Positions 10,944 through 19,140 of a DNA stretch of 64,000 nucleotides are shown piece after piece. Each line of letters begins with the position of its first letter. Within the stretch, counting starts at the first letter, position 1. Origin of the DNA: an uncultured Christensenellaceae bacterium (lineage in GTDB: Bacteria; Bacillota; Clostridia; Christensenellales; CAG-314); assembly GCA_910587795.1 (NCBI GenBank), contig CAJUNH010000008.1, forward strand, positions 1-64,000, read 5' to 3'. Both the position numbers and the translations under genes were made by a program. The notes under the pieces were generated by a model. That model searched no databases. It worked only from the letters and a program-made list of their open reading frames with translations, and had not been told where the DNA came from.

Positions 10944-12407
10944 ATGTTATTGAGGTTGCTTTTAACGAATGCAGGATTTATAGCGGGTGCTGTAATAGAG
11001 GGCGTTTTAGCGGTAGTAGCATTGATTTTGATCATATTGGTAGCAAAATACGGCTTACCTAATTTTGAGAAAAGAGAGCCCAAACCCAAAAGGGAAAAAC
11101 CGCAACCTGTCACGTACGCTTTGACGTACGCGGCGGGCGGCGGCACCGGCGAATCTCCCGCAGTGGAAGAATACGTCAAGGGTGCTAAAATCACCCTAAA
11201 ATCAAATATGTTCGTCACTCCAAACGGCAAAATATTTGCCGGTTGGAACGACGGTACCAAAAAGTATTTGGCAGGCACAAAATTTTCTATGCCCGCACAA
11301 TCGGTAACGCTTACCGCGCAATGGGTTGTTCCTCAGGAACAAAAGCAGGACGAACCTACTACATACGTACTTAAATATGTTGCGGGCGAAGGCTCGGGCG
11401 AAGCTCCTACTCAGGAACGTTACGAAAAAGGCGTAAAAGTAATTTTAAAAACCAATATGTTTGTTACCCCTACGGGTAAACAGTTTGACGGTTGGAGCGA
11501 CGGTGCGGTAAAGTACGACGCTAAGTCTACATTTACAATGCCCGCACAATCGGTAACGCTTACGGCGCAGTGGGCTTCGATAGAAGAACCTAAAAAGGAA
11601 GAACCTGCTACATATATACTTAGATATGCCGCGGGCGAAGGCTCGGGCGAGGCTCCCACGGAAGAACGTTACGAACAAGGCGTAAAAGTAATTTTAAAGA
11701 CAAATATGTTTGTTACTCCCACGGGTAAACAGTTTGACGGTTGGAGCGACGGTGCTGTAAAGTACGACGCTAAGTCCACATTTACAATGCCCGCACAATC
11801 GGTAACGCTTACTGCGCAATGGCTTTCTACCGTGGAAGAGATAAAGGAACAGCCTGTTAAACAGCAAGCGGCGGAACCCGTAGCTATCGACGTTAAGTTG
11901 GACGGACAGCAAGCCGACCAGCAAATCGACGGAGGTACTACTGCCGACGGAAGACCCATAGTAGTTAACGTTTATAACTCTAAGGAAAAAGTTGTGGAAA
12001 AGGAAGTCCATACCGAAGTGGAAACAAACGAGGGTTTGGAATTTGCCGACTATACGATTTTGGAACTGTACGGCTTGCTTTCGGATGAACAAAAGAGATA
12101 TTTCGATACTCTTAAAGACGCCGCAATGGCTAAGCCGCAAGCTAAGTTGGCAGTAGGCCGCAGCTTTATGAATATTAAAATAGGCAAGCGTTCTATTCTT
12201 AAATTGCGTATACGCAGACTTATCACTGTAGGCGAATATTCGTTGGAAAACGATATTTTGCGTGATTTCCGTAAGGCAAGCGACAACAAAGAGGGCAATG
12301 CCAAAATTAAGGTACGTCCCACTTTGGTAGCCGTTACCGACGACGCAACTTTGACAACCGCGCTTAATATGATAGACCTTGTCTACAAACAAGTGTTGGA
12401 AAGCTGA
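10944..12407 (+). CDS. Membrane protein with three InlB-type repeats and a novel C-terminal domain
   Basis: A 487-residue protein. A membrane helix spans about residues 12-36 and is followed by a basic, proline-rich linker. Three 83-residue InlB B-type repeats come next (from about residue 57), each ending in the pattern PAQSVTLTAQW. Acidic/Gln linkers lead to a C-terminal domain of about 125 residues (from ADYTILELYG to the end), rich in Lys, Arg and helix formers, which I do not recognise. An AAGGAG box lies at the end of the preceding gene, 12 bases before this ATG, so the two are almost certainly co-transcribed. The pair suggests a surface assembly in which this protein is a partner or anchor, but that is inference. 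A strong terminator follows. Confidence 0.8.
   Translation: MLLRLLLTNAGFIAGAVIEGVLAVVALILIILVAKYGLPNFEKREPKPKREKPQPVTYALTYAAGGGTGESPAVEEYVKGAKITLKSNMFVTPNGKIFAGWNDGTKKYLAGTKFSMPAQSVTLTAQWVVPQEQKQDEPTTYVLKYVAGEGSGEAPTQERYEKGVKVILKTNMFVTPTGKQFDGWSDGAVKYDAKSTFTMPAQSVTLTAQWASIEEPKKEEPATYILRYAAGEGSGEAPTEERYEQGVKVILKTNMFVTPTGKQFDGWSDGAVKYDAKSTFTMPAQSVTLTAQWLSTVEEIKEQPVKQQAAEPVAIDVKLDGQQADQQIDGGTTADGRPIVVNVYNSKEKVVEKEVHTEVETNEGLEFADYTILELYGLLSDEQKRYFDTLKDAAMAKPQAKLAVGRSFMNIKIGKRSILKLRIRRLITVGEYSLENDILRDFRKASDNKEGNAKIKVRPTLVAVTDDATLTTALNMIDLVYKQVLES
11133..11830 (+). repeat. Three tandem 249-bp coding repeats
   Basis: Units start at 11133, 11382 and 11631, a period of exactly 249 bp (83 codons). Units 2 and 3 are almost identical at DNA level, differing mostly at third positions; unit 1 is more diverged. 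The third unit ends near 11830. The arrangement suggests recent duplication of one InlB-type repeat. Confidence 0.9.
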
Positions 12408-12437
12408 TTATTTGGATATAGCTTAATTAATTTTACT

Positions 12438-12489
12438 AAGCAGCAAGATTTAACGACTGTAACGGCGTTAAATCTTGTTTTGCTTTTTT
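12438..12489 (+). terminator. Rho-independent terminator of the surface-protein operon
   Basis: An 18-bp-class stem (arms AGCAAGATTTAACG and CGTTAAATCTTG plus flanks) is followed by TTTTTT. It sits 30 bases after the stop of the upstream gene. Confidence 0.9.
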
Positions 12490-12587
12490 AGTTTAGCAAT
12501 CAACTATATTCGTTTTTAATTACTTTATATCATATTTAAAAGTTATTGTTTTGTGTAAACGCAATTTGCAGACGATATATTAAATGT

Positions 12588-12617
12588 AAAAAACGCATTA
12601 AAAAACAATGCGCGTTT
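12588..12617 (-). terminator. Minus-strand terminator candidate
   Basis: Read on the minus strand, CGCATT pairs with AATGCG and is followed by TTTTTT. It lies about 220 bases beyond the stop of the DUF2804 gene, so it may end that transcript. Confidence 0.6.
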
Positions 12618-12836
12618 TATCAAAATCTTTAATCGATTACGGTAACACAGCAATAAGGATATTGTATTTTTAATTAATAATATTTAAAAAAGTCTAACCT
12701 TTTTAATAAAAATAAAAAAAGCCGCCAATAATGATGTTTGCTGATAAAAGCAAATGCTTTTAAAGCTTATCGTAATAGGTGACTTTTTGTTGTAAATTTA
12801 AGATATAAGATGTAATGTAAAAAAACGGTTATATGT

Positions 12837-13865
12837 TTACCATTTGTTAAAAACTTTTTCCGCAAAACCGAGTTTGTTGCTGATTTTAAGTTCTCTTCCG
12901 TCGTCTAAAATAACGCTTCCGCTGAACTTACCGAACACTTGATGCTGTTTTGACGCAATAATACCTATGTCGGTGATGTCCTTTCGGTCGACGATCGGTT
13001 CAAAAGTTAATTTAAGCCGTCCCTCGTTGTCCTCAATCGTCCATACGGACATAAAGTCGTCGCGCAATTTACCGTCGGTTGGAATGTTAAACTTAACCTT
13101 GTCCAACTTATGGGCAATCCCGTCTATAAACAGCATATTTTCCGTAGCGGCGGCAGTGTCGCCGAAGCCGTAACCTAAATTAAACCCGAAAGTCCTGCCG
13201 TCGTCCAAACGCGTTTGCAAACTGCTCCAATACCATGTGTTTTTGTACGTCCATATTCCGCGTCCCCAGTCCAAAGTGCCTAGGCTTGCGCTGCAGTCAA
13301 AATCGTATCTTTCGCCTTTTACAATACAGTAACCCTCAGCGCGCATACAGTTTATTTTTGTATTGTAATAAAATGCGTGCGGTTTGTTAAAAGGTATTGC
13401 TATTGTCATTTGGTCTTGCGGAAAGTCCGTCAGTACAAAACTGCACTTAAAGTCGCTTTTATCCCAAAAGTTTTTAAAATTACAATTAAGCACTCTGCGG
13501 TCGTTTTCTTTTATAAATGAAATTTTAACGCGTTTGCTGTCGTAACGTATGTCTCCGCATTCGGGGCAGGAGGGCAACTTTAATTTGCCGAAACTGAAAA
13601 ATTTAATTTCACTTGTTGTTTTAAAGCAGGGTTGTTCAAAATCCAAATAGCTTGCCGAAATAAGAGACATATAACTGTTGTCGGCAACGGTCAGCGCAAC
13701 TGCGCGTTTGCCGTCGGTAATAATGTAGTAATCCCATTCTTTAATTTTCCACTTGTGTCCTTTTATTTGGCTGCGTTCGTATCTGCGCAGCGTTTTAGTG
13801 GAATAACCTGCCTGAGCCAGTTTGCCGTTGTGTAACAGTTTTCCTTCGGTAAGTTTTTGTTGCAT
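12837..13865 (-). CDS. DUF2804 family protein
   Basis: A 342-residue soluble protein resembling the DUF2804 family: a CPECGD motif near residue 100, a conserved TLDWGRGIW stretch in the middle, and a beta-rich C-terminal half. I see no signal peptide or membrane segment. The function of the family is not established. It has an AAGGAG box 8 bases before the ATG and its own promoter at 13887-13915. It faces the surface-protein operon and is divergent from the acetyltransferase gene, with no obvious link to either. Confidence 0.8.
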   Translation of the reverse strand: MQQKLTEGKLLHNGKLAQAGYSTKTLRRYERSQIKGHKWKIKEWDYYIITDGKRAVALTVADNSYMSLISASYLDFEQPCFKTTSEIKFFSFGKLKLPSCPECGDIRYDSKRVKISFIKENDRRVLNCNFKNFWDKSDFKCSFVLTDFPQDQMTIAIPFNKPHAFYYNTKINCMRAEGYCIVKGERYDFDCSASLGTLDWGRGIWTYKNTWYWSSLQTRLDDGRTFGFNLGYGFGDTAAATENMLFIDGIAHKLDKVKFNIPTDGKLRDDFMSVWTIEDNEGRLKLTFEPIVDRKDITDIGIIASKQHQVFGKFSGSVILDDGRELKISNKLGFAEKVFNKW

Positions 13866-13886
13866 ACTTTATATCTCCTTCTAACA

Positions 13887-13915
13887 ATAGTATCACACTA
13901 ATAAAGGACATTCAA
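13887..13915 (-). promoter_or_regulatory. Promoter of the DUF2804 gene with flanking dyad
   Basis: On the minus strand TTGAAT (13910-13915), a 17-base spacer, then TACTAT (13887-13892). Perfect 9-bp inverted arms AACAATAGT (13883-13891) and ACTATTGTT (13929-13937) bracket it, and the first arm covers the -10. Confidence 0.55.
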
Positions 13916-14078
13916 GATATTGTATTTCACTATTGTTCGTGTTAGTTTAAGAGAATAATAAAACAGTATTAAATGTAATCAAAATTTATTCTGTAAAGAT
14001 AATACTTCAAAGTACTCTCACTGACAATTTTCTTCGATGCTTTTTACCCGTTCCTTTTATTCGGTGCATATTGCGTAC

Positions 14079-14107
14079 TTGACAATAACGCACATATGTG
14101 ATAGCAT
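14079..14107 (+). promoter_or_regulatory. Promoter for the GNAT-mrnC gene cluster
   Basis: A perfect TTGACA (14079-14084), a 17-base spacer, then TAGCAT (14102-14107). The spacer contains the perfect palindrome CACATATGTG (14091-14100), a possible operator. Confidence 0.65.
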
Positions 14108-14158
14108 AATACAAAATGGCATACTATGTGCAATTTGGTTTATAAGGAGATTTTTTAT

Positions 14159-14728
14159 ATGAAAATACGCCCCTATAATAAAAAGGATTTCCGCTATATA
14201 CAGGATATCTGTATGGCAACTTCTGATTTTGCCGACGACGACAGTCCCGTAAACCGCGCATATCTTTGCACGCTATACTGCGACTATTATTTGGATAATC
14301 AAGACGAGTTTTGTTTTGTTGCCGCAGACGATGACGATATACCCGTAGGTTATATTTTGTGTTCTGCCGATTGCGACGACTATCTTGTTAAAATGGACGA
14401 ATTGTATTTGCCCGTAGTGCGTAAAGTAAATAGCGGCGAATTTTTTAAGTTTAACGCTAGGAACAAAGTTACTCAGCGTTACATTCGCCAAGGTTATACT
14501 GCGCATTTGCATATCGAAATTTTGGAGGAATACCGACATCAGGGTTTAGGAACACAGCTTATGGAAACGCTGTGTGATAAGCTTAAACAAAACAACGTCG
14601 AAGGCGTGCATTCGGTATGCGGGATTAAAAATTCCGCCGCAAAATCGTTTTTCGTAAAATTAGGTTTTGAAGATATAGACTATATTTCCGGCGCGGTTGT
14701 GTACGGTAAAAAGTTTTTTGAAGAGTAA
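14159..14728 (+). CDS. GNAT family N-acetyltransferase
   Basis: A 189-residue GNAT-fold protein. The acetyl-CoA-binding motif A is visible as EYRHQGLGTQLM (about residues 122-133), preceded by the strand LHIEIL, with the motif B region GIKNSAAKSFFVKLGF after it. The acceptor is unknown; similar stand-alone GNATs act on small molecules or protein N-termini. I chose the ATG at 14159 over an earlier in-frame one because AAGGAG precedes it by 10 bases. It is first in line before mrnC, 8 bases upstream, and may share its transcript. Confidence 0.85.
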   Translation: MKIRPYNKKDFRYIQDICMATSDFADDDSPVNRAYLCTLYCDYYLDNQDEFCFVAADDDDIPVGYILCSADCDDYLVKMDELYLPVVRKVNSGEFFKFNARNKVTQRYIRQGYTAHLHIEILEEYRHQGLGTQLMETLCDKLKQNNVEGVHSVCGIKNSAAKSFFVKLGFEDIDYISGAVVYGKKFFEE

Positions 14729-14736
14729 ATCTTATT

Positions 14737-15132
14737 ATGGATTTCGGTAAAATTTTTACGGAAAAGGAAGCGCAGGCGCTTAACGCGCTTACCCTTGCCT
14801 ACGTGGGCGACGCCGTGCAAAGCCTCTACGTACGTCACAAACTGGCGATGCTGCGCGACTTTAAAGCGGGCGAATTGCACAAGATGGCGTCGGGTTGGGT
14901 AAATGCTCACCAACAGGCAAAATTGGTTTGTAATCTGTTTGACGGGCTTACGCAGGACGAACAGGCAATTTATTTAAGGGGACGCAACAGCAAAGCGCAT
15001 CATAAAGCTAAAAATCAAAGCGGCGCAGACTACCGCAAAGCCACAGGATTAGAGGCGGTTTTGGGATACTTGTACCTTACGGGCAATACTGCGCGCATAT
15101 GCGAACTTCTCGGGGATATTTATGAAGATTGA
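14737..15132 (+). CDS. mrnC: Mini-ribonuclease III
   Basis: A 131-residue RNase III catalytic domain without a double-stranded-RNA-binding domain, the hallmark of Mini-III, which trims 23S rRNA precursors in Bacillota. The signature region LAYVGDAVQSLYVR is near the N-terminus, and the ExxLGYLYL segment with a catalytic Glu lies near residue 108. The usual Bacillus neighbours are kept: rlmB overlaps its 3' end by 11 bases and sigH follows. The ribosome binding site is weak and lies within the end of the acetyltransferase gene, which suggests translational coupling. Confidence 0.93.
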   Translation: MDFGKIFTEKEAQALNALTLAYVGDAVQSLYVRHKLAMLRDFKAGELHKMASGWVNAHQQAKLVCNLFDGLTQDEQAIYLRGRNSKAHHKAKNQSGADYRKATGLEAVLGYLYLTGNTARICELLGDIYED

Positions 15133-15823
15133 AGGAAGAAACAGCGTTACGGAAGCGTTACGTTCCGATACGCTTACAGTCAACAGTTTAATGGCGGAAA
15201 AAGGCTCGTCAAGCAGCATAATCGCACTTGCGCGCGAACAAGGCGTAAAAATTTCCTATGTGGACAAATCGGTATTGGATAAGGAAAGCGTTGCGGGTAA
15301 ACATCAGGGTTTTATTGCCGACGTTACCGATTATCTGTATTGCAGCGTAGAGGATATCCTGTCCGCAAGCGAACAGCCCTTTGTAGTTGTGCTGGACGGC
15401 ATTAACGATCCTCACAATTTCGGCAGTATCATTCGCAGCTGCGAGTGCGCCGGCGTTACGGGTATTATCATAGGCAAAAACCGTCAGGTGGCGGTAACGG
15501 ATACGGTGTCCAGATGTTCTGCGGGTGCTGTTTCGCATGTCAAAATTGCCCGCGTTACAAACGTAAACACGGCTATAAAACAGTTGCAGTCGGCAAACGT
15601 TTGGGTGTATGCCTTAGATATGGACGGCGAAGAAATTTCAAAAGTCAACCTTAAAGGGTCGGTTGCGCTGGTTGTAGGCGGCGAAGGCGACGGAATATCT
15701 AAGCTGACAAGAGAGCTGTGCGACGGCGTAGTATCGCTTAAACTTAACGGAAAAATCAACTCGCTTAACGCCTCGGTTGCTTGCGGCGTTGCCGTGTACG
15801 AGGTTGTTAGACAAAGAGGTTAA
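15122..15823 (+). CDS. rlmB: 23S rRNA 2'-O-methyltransferase, TrmH/SpoU family
   Basis: A 233-residue SPOUT methyltransferase with an N-terminal substrate-binding domain (residues 1-75) and the SpoU domain after it. Motif 1 is NDPHNFGSIIRSCECAG (about 98-114); the knot motifs are VVGGEGDGIS and LNGKINSLNASVA near the C-terminus. By family it methylates G2251-equivalent ribose in 23S rRNA, or another guanosine in related enzymes. The start overlaps mrnC, and its stop is followed directly by the sigma factor ATG. Confidence 0.92.
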   Translation: MKIEGRNSVTEALRSDTLTVNSLMAEKGSSSSIIALAREQGVKISYVDKSVLDKESVAGKHQGFIADVTDYLYCSVEDILSASEQPFVVVLDGINDPHNFGSIIRSCECAGVTGIIIGKNRQVAVTDTVSRCSAGAVSHVKIARVTNVNTAIKQLQSANVWVYALDMDGEEISKVNLKGSVALVVGGEGDGISKLTRELCDGVVSLKLNGKINSLNASVACGVAVYEVVRQRG

Positions 15824-16363
15824 ATGGAAAATTATATTAAACAGGCAAAGCAGGGCGACGAGCGGGCGATAGAAAAAATTGTTTCGCAGTATAAAGGGCT
15901 TGTCCGTTCGTATGCAAATAAGTTTTTTTTGGTAGGCGGCGATAAGGACGACTTGCTTCAAGAGGGAATGATAGGCTTGTTTTGTGCTATAACAAACTAT
16001 GACGAAAGCAAAGGCAGTTTTCCTTCATTTGTACAGCTGTGCGTATCCCGTCAGATATACGACGCCGTGCGCGCCGATGCGGGAGTAAAAAACAAGCCGC
16101 TGCTTAATCACGCCGACATAGAGGAGGCTTTAAATTTAACCGACGGAGTTACTCCCTTGGAAAGCTTGATAGAAAAGGAATACTTTGCAAAAATTTACAA
16201 CATAATGGAAACAAAACTGAGTCCTTTGGAAAAATCTGTAATAACGCTGTTTGCAAACGGGTTTAGTTACGAAGACATAATGACAAAAACAGACAAAAGT
16301 TACAAGGCAATAGACGGCGCTATGCAGCGCGCCCGTAAAAAACTGCAAACGTATATGGATTAA
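15824..16363 (+). CDS. sigH: RNA polymerase sigma factor, SigH type
   Basis: A 179-residue sigma-70 family protein. Region 2 (about residues 26-85) includes FFLVGGDKDDLLQEGMIGLF, close to Bacillus SigH. Region 4 (about 130-176) has a helix-turn-helix ending in AIDGAMQRARKKLQ. SigH drives stationary-phase and early sporulation or competence genes in relatives; here the regulon is unknown. The ATG abuts the rlmB stop (TAAATG). In Bacillus subtilis rae1 (yacP) lies between rlmB and sigH; here it is absent. Confidence 0.9.
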   Translation: MENYIKQAKQGDERAIEKIVSQYKGLVRSYANKFFLVGGDKDDLLQEGMIGLFCAITNYDESKGSFPSFVQLCVSRQIYDAVRADAGVKNKPLLNHADIEEALNLTDGVTPLESLIEKEYFAKIYNIMETKLSPLEKSVITLFANGFSYEDIMTKTDKSYKAIDGAMQRARKKLQTYMD

Positions 16364-16431
16364 TTTAGGCTTGCTAATGCAATCTAATACGGTAAAGCGG
16401 AATAAATAATTTACAGCTGTTAAGGAGCAAT

Positions 16432-17940
16432 ATGGAATACATCGCGTTATATCGCAAATACCGTCCGCAGACTTTTGACGACGTTATAGGGCAGGATCAC
16501 ATAATAAATACGTTAAGAAACCAAATTGTAAAAGATAAGGTATCTCACGCGTATTTATTTTGCGGCACCCGCGGAACGGGCAAAACCAGTACGGCAAAGA
16601 TTTTTGCACGGGCGGTAAACTGTCCTAACGCAAAGGAACATAACGGCAATCCTTGCGGAGAGTGTTTTGTCTGTAAGGAAAAGGGCGCGGCAAATCTGGA
16701 TATTATCGAAATGGACGCGGCAAGTAACAACGGCGTGGATTATGCTCGCGACATTCGCGAAAAAGTTCAGTATCCGCCCGTAAACGGCAAATACAAGGTT
16801 TATATCATCGACGAGGTTCATATGCTGTCGGTAGGCGCGTTTAATGCGTTGCTAAAAACTTTGGAAGAGCCTCCGGCTCACGCAATGTTTATACTGTGTA
16901 CTACCGAGGTGCATAAAATACCTACGACCATACTTTCGCGTTGCATGCGTTTCGATTTCCGTTTGGTGCCTACCTCTACATTAATTCGGCTCGTATCCTC
17001 TATTTACGATAAAGAAGGTAAAAAGTACGAAAAAGAAGCCGTTTCCGCAATAGCGCAGGCGGGCGAGGGCAGTGTGCGCGACTGCGTGTCTATTGCCGAC
17101 AGATGTCTGTCCGTTACAAACGGCAAACTTACTTACAACGACGTTTTGCAAGTATTGGGCGTGTCGTCTAAAACGGCTGTGGCTAATCTTGCGGCGGCGG
17201 TACTGGCTAACCAAACGGCGAATATCTTGACTGAAATAGACAAAATCGTTGCCGACGGCAAAGACGTTGCGCGGTTATCCAAAGATCTGTCGCTGTATTT
17301 TAGAGATTTGCTTACTGTAAAACTTTGCAATAATGCAAAAGATATGCTGTCTTTGCCTGCCGACGTATACGACGGTCTTTTAAAGACGGTGCAAAACGTA
17401 TCGGTAAATAAGCTTTTGTATGCAATAGATAAGCTTGTCGGTTTGGAAAACGGCTTGCGTTATGCGCTTTCGCCTTTGATGTTGTTTGAAGCAACGGCAT
17501 TAAAGATTGCGTCTAGTACGGGCGATGTGGATTTGGACGGGTTGGAAAAAAGATTGACCCGTTTGGAACGCCTGCCCCACAATATTTCAGCGGAAAACCA
17601 AAGCGTATACGTTGTGGATAAGCGTAATGCAAAGTCGGTTTGGCGCGGAGTTAAGTTGGCTCTGGACGGATATAACGACGCTTTGCTTTCAGGAGTTTGG
17701 AAAGAGGTGTCCGTCGATTTTGATGCGGACGGCAATCTTTTAGTTACGTGTTCTAACGGCGGATATATGCTGATAGAAATGCAATATAGGAAAAAGCTGC
17801 TTGCGGAAATTGCGAAGTTTTGCGACAATAACGTTATTTTTCAAAAGACGGCGGCCGTAACGGACAGCGAATTAGACAAACAGCTTAAAGGTTTGGCAAA
17901 CGAAGTTCAATTTGAAACAAAAAACAATACAAGGAGATAG
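16432..17940 (+). CDS. dnaX: DNA polymerase III subunit gamma/tau
   Basis: A 502-residue clamp-loader ATPase. It starts with the family-typical LYRKYRPQTFDDVIGQ. Walker A GTRGTGKT is at 45-52, a four-Cys zinc module at C64, C75, C78 and C81, and Walker B YIIDEVH at about 124-130; sensor and lid regions follow. The C-terminal half beyond about 365 is the variable tau part. It loads the beta sliding clamp during replication. AAGGAG precedes the ATG. The dnaX-ybaB-recR order is conserved across bacteria; ybaB starts 5 bases after this stop. I see no programmed frameshift site. Confidence 0.96.
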   Translation: MEYIALYRKYRPQTFDDVIGQDHIINTLRNQIVKDKVSHAYLFCGTRGTGKTSTAKIFARAVNCPNAKEHNGNPCGECFVCKEKGAANLDIIEMDAASNNGVDYARDIREKVQYPPVNGKYKVYIIDEVHMLSVGAFNALLKTLEEPPAHAMFILCTTEVHKIPTTILSRCMRFDFRLVPTSTLIRLVSSIYDKEGKKYEKEAVSAIAQAGEGSVRDCVSIADRCLSVTNGKLTYNDVLQVLGVSSKTAVANLAAAVLANQTANILTEIDKIVADGKDVARLSKDLSLYFRDLLTVKLCNNAKDMLSLPADVYDGLLKTVQNVSVNKLLYAIDKLVGLENGLRYALSPLMLFEATALKIASSTGDVDLDGLEKRLTRLERLPHNISAENQSVYVVDKRNAKSVWRGVKLALDGYNDALLSGVWKEVSVDFDADGNLLVTCSNGGYMLIEMQYRKKLLAEIAKFCDNNVIFQKTAAVTDSELDKQLKGLANEVQFETKNNTRR

Positions 17941-17945
17941 TTATT

Positions 17946-18296
17946 ATGGGAAACAAGTACGGATATAACGGCGCGGGCGGCGGTTTTGGCGGCGGCAGCA
18001 ATATGCAAAATCTTATGAAGCAAGCGCAGCAAATGCAGCAAAAACTTGCCGAGGCTCAAGCTCAGTTGGAGGAGCTGGAAGTAACAGGTTCGGCAAGCGG
18101 CGACATGGTTCAGGTAACAGTCAACGGAAAGAAGAACGTTTTGTCCGTTAAGATAAAGCCCGAAGCGTGCGATCCGGACGACGTGGAAATGTTGGAAGAT
18201 CTTGTTATGGCTGGTATTCAGGACGCATACGCTAAGGCTCAGGCGGAAGAAGACCGTATTATGGCACCCTTTGCCGCAATGAAAGGACTGCTATAA
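17946..18296 (+). CDS. ybaB: YbaB/EbfC nucleoid-associated protein
   Basis: A 116-residue protein with a Gly- and Gln-rich N-terminus, a helix containing repeated QMQQKLAEAQAQLEEL, and the conserved core VTVNGKKNVLSVKIKPE. The family forms dimers that bind DNA. It is between dnaX and recR, 1 base before recR, in the classic recombination and replication operon. Confidence 0.93.
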   Translation: MGNKYGYNGAGGGFGGGSNMQNLMKQAQQMQQKLAEAQAQLEELEVTGSASGDMVQVTVNGKKNVLSVKIKPEACDPDDVEMLEDLVMAGIQDAYAKAQAEEDRIMAPFAAMKGLL

Positions 18297-18297
18297 T

Positions 18298-18888
18298 ATG
18301 CCTAATTATATCGAACCTATCGAAAAGCTTATCAGGCAGTTTACAAAATTGCCGGGAGTGGGTTCCAAAACGGCTCAACGGTACGCTTTAACGGTTTTGT
18401 CTATGACGGCGGAGGAAGCGCATACTTTTGCCGAATCTGTCGTGGAAGCTAAGGAACGCGTAAACGTATGCTCGGTGTGCGGAAACTATACCGATACCGA
18501 CCCTTGTCATATTTGCAATACGCGCGATAATTCCGTTATATGCGTAGTGCAGGAAGCTAAGGACGTGTTGGCGATAGAACGGCTGGGCGAATACAAAGGT
18601 GTTTACCACGTTTTGGGCGGGGTATTAAATCCGCTTAAAGGGATAGGCCGCGACGACTTACGTATGGCGGAACTGTTTAAACGTTTAACGGGCGACGTAA
18701 AAGAAGTGATTTTGGCAACCGATACGTCTGCCGAGGGAGAGGCTACCGCAACGTATGTCGCGCGCTTTGTTAAGCAGTACGGAATAAAGGTAACGCGCCT
18801 TGCGCAGGGAATCTCTATCGGCAGCGAATTGCAATATGCCGACGAGGTTACTCTTTCCCGTGCGTTTTGCAACCGTAAGGAGATTTAA
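18298..18888 (+). CDS. recR: Recombination mediator protein RecR
   Basis: 196 residues, the usual length. A helix-hairpin-helix (about 15-30, LPGVGSKTA) is followed by a four-Cys zinc finger (C58, C61, C70, C73) and a TOPRIM domain with QEAKD and ATDTSAEGEAT. With RecFO it loads RecA on gapped DNA; recF and recO are not in the window. It lies 1 base after ybaB and 3 bases before rqcP. Confidence 0.96.
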   Translation: MPNYIEPIEKLIRQFTKLPGVGSKTAQRYALTVLSMTAEEAHTFAESVVEAKERVNVCSVCGNYTDTDPCHICNTRDNSVICVVQEAKDVLAIERLGEYKGVYHVLGGVLNPLKGIGRDDLRMAELFKRLTGDVKEVILATDTSAEGEATATYVARFVKQYGIKVTRLAQGISIGSELQYADEVTLSRAFCNRKEI

Positions 18889-18891
18889 ACT

Positions 18892-19140
18892 ATGCGTTTG
18901 GATAAGTTTCTTAAAGTTTCGCGGATATTAAAACGCCGTACGGTTGCGCAGGAAGCGTGCGACGGCGGAAAGGTAGACGTCAACGGAAGGGCGGCAAAGC
19001 CCGGCTGTCAGCTTAAAGTCGGCGATTTGGTATGCGTGCATTTTGCAACAGGCAGTTTGACGTTTAGGGTAAAGATGTTAAAGGAAACCGTCAAAAAGGA
19101 CGAAGCCGCCGAAATGTACGAGGTAGTAAATTCTTTATGA
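18892..19140 (+). CDS. rqcP: S4-domain ribosome quality-control protein RqcP
   Basis: An 82-residue S4 RNA-binding domain protein beginning MRLDKFLKVSRILKRRT, like Bacillus YabO/RqcP and Hsp15. By family it assists RqcH in adding alanine tails on obstructed 50S subunits. rqcH is not in the window. Its last four bases ATGA overlap the ispDF start, so the two are translationally coupled. Confidence 0.88.
   Translation: MRLDKFLKVSRILKRRTVAQEACDGGKVDVNGRAAKPGCQLKVGDLVCVHFATGSLTFRVKMLKETVKKDEAAEMYEVVNSL

Larger units (their letters stand above)
12408..12836. other. 429-bp AT-rich convergent intergenic region
   Basis: It holds the plus-strand terminator at 12438-12489 and the minus-strand hairpin at 12588-12617. 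The rest is AT-rich. I find no ORF with a ribosome binding site and no RNA motif I recognise. Confidence 0.6.

Noticed and set aside
14126..14158. Earlier start for the acetyltransferase
   Set aside because: AAGGAG lies inside this stretch and fits the ATG at 14159.
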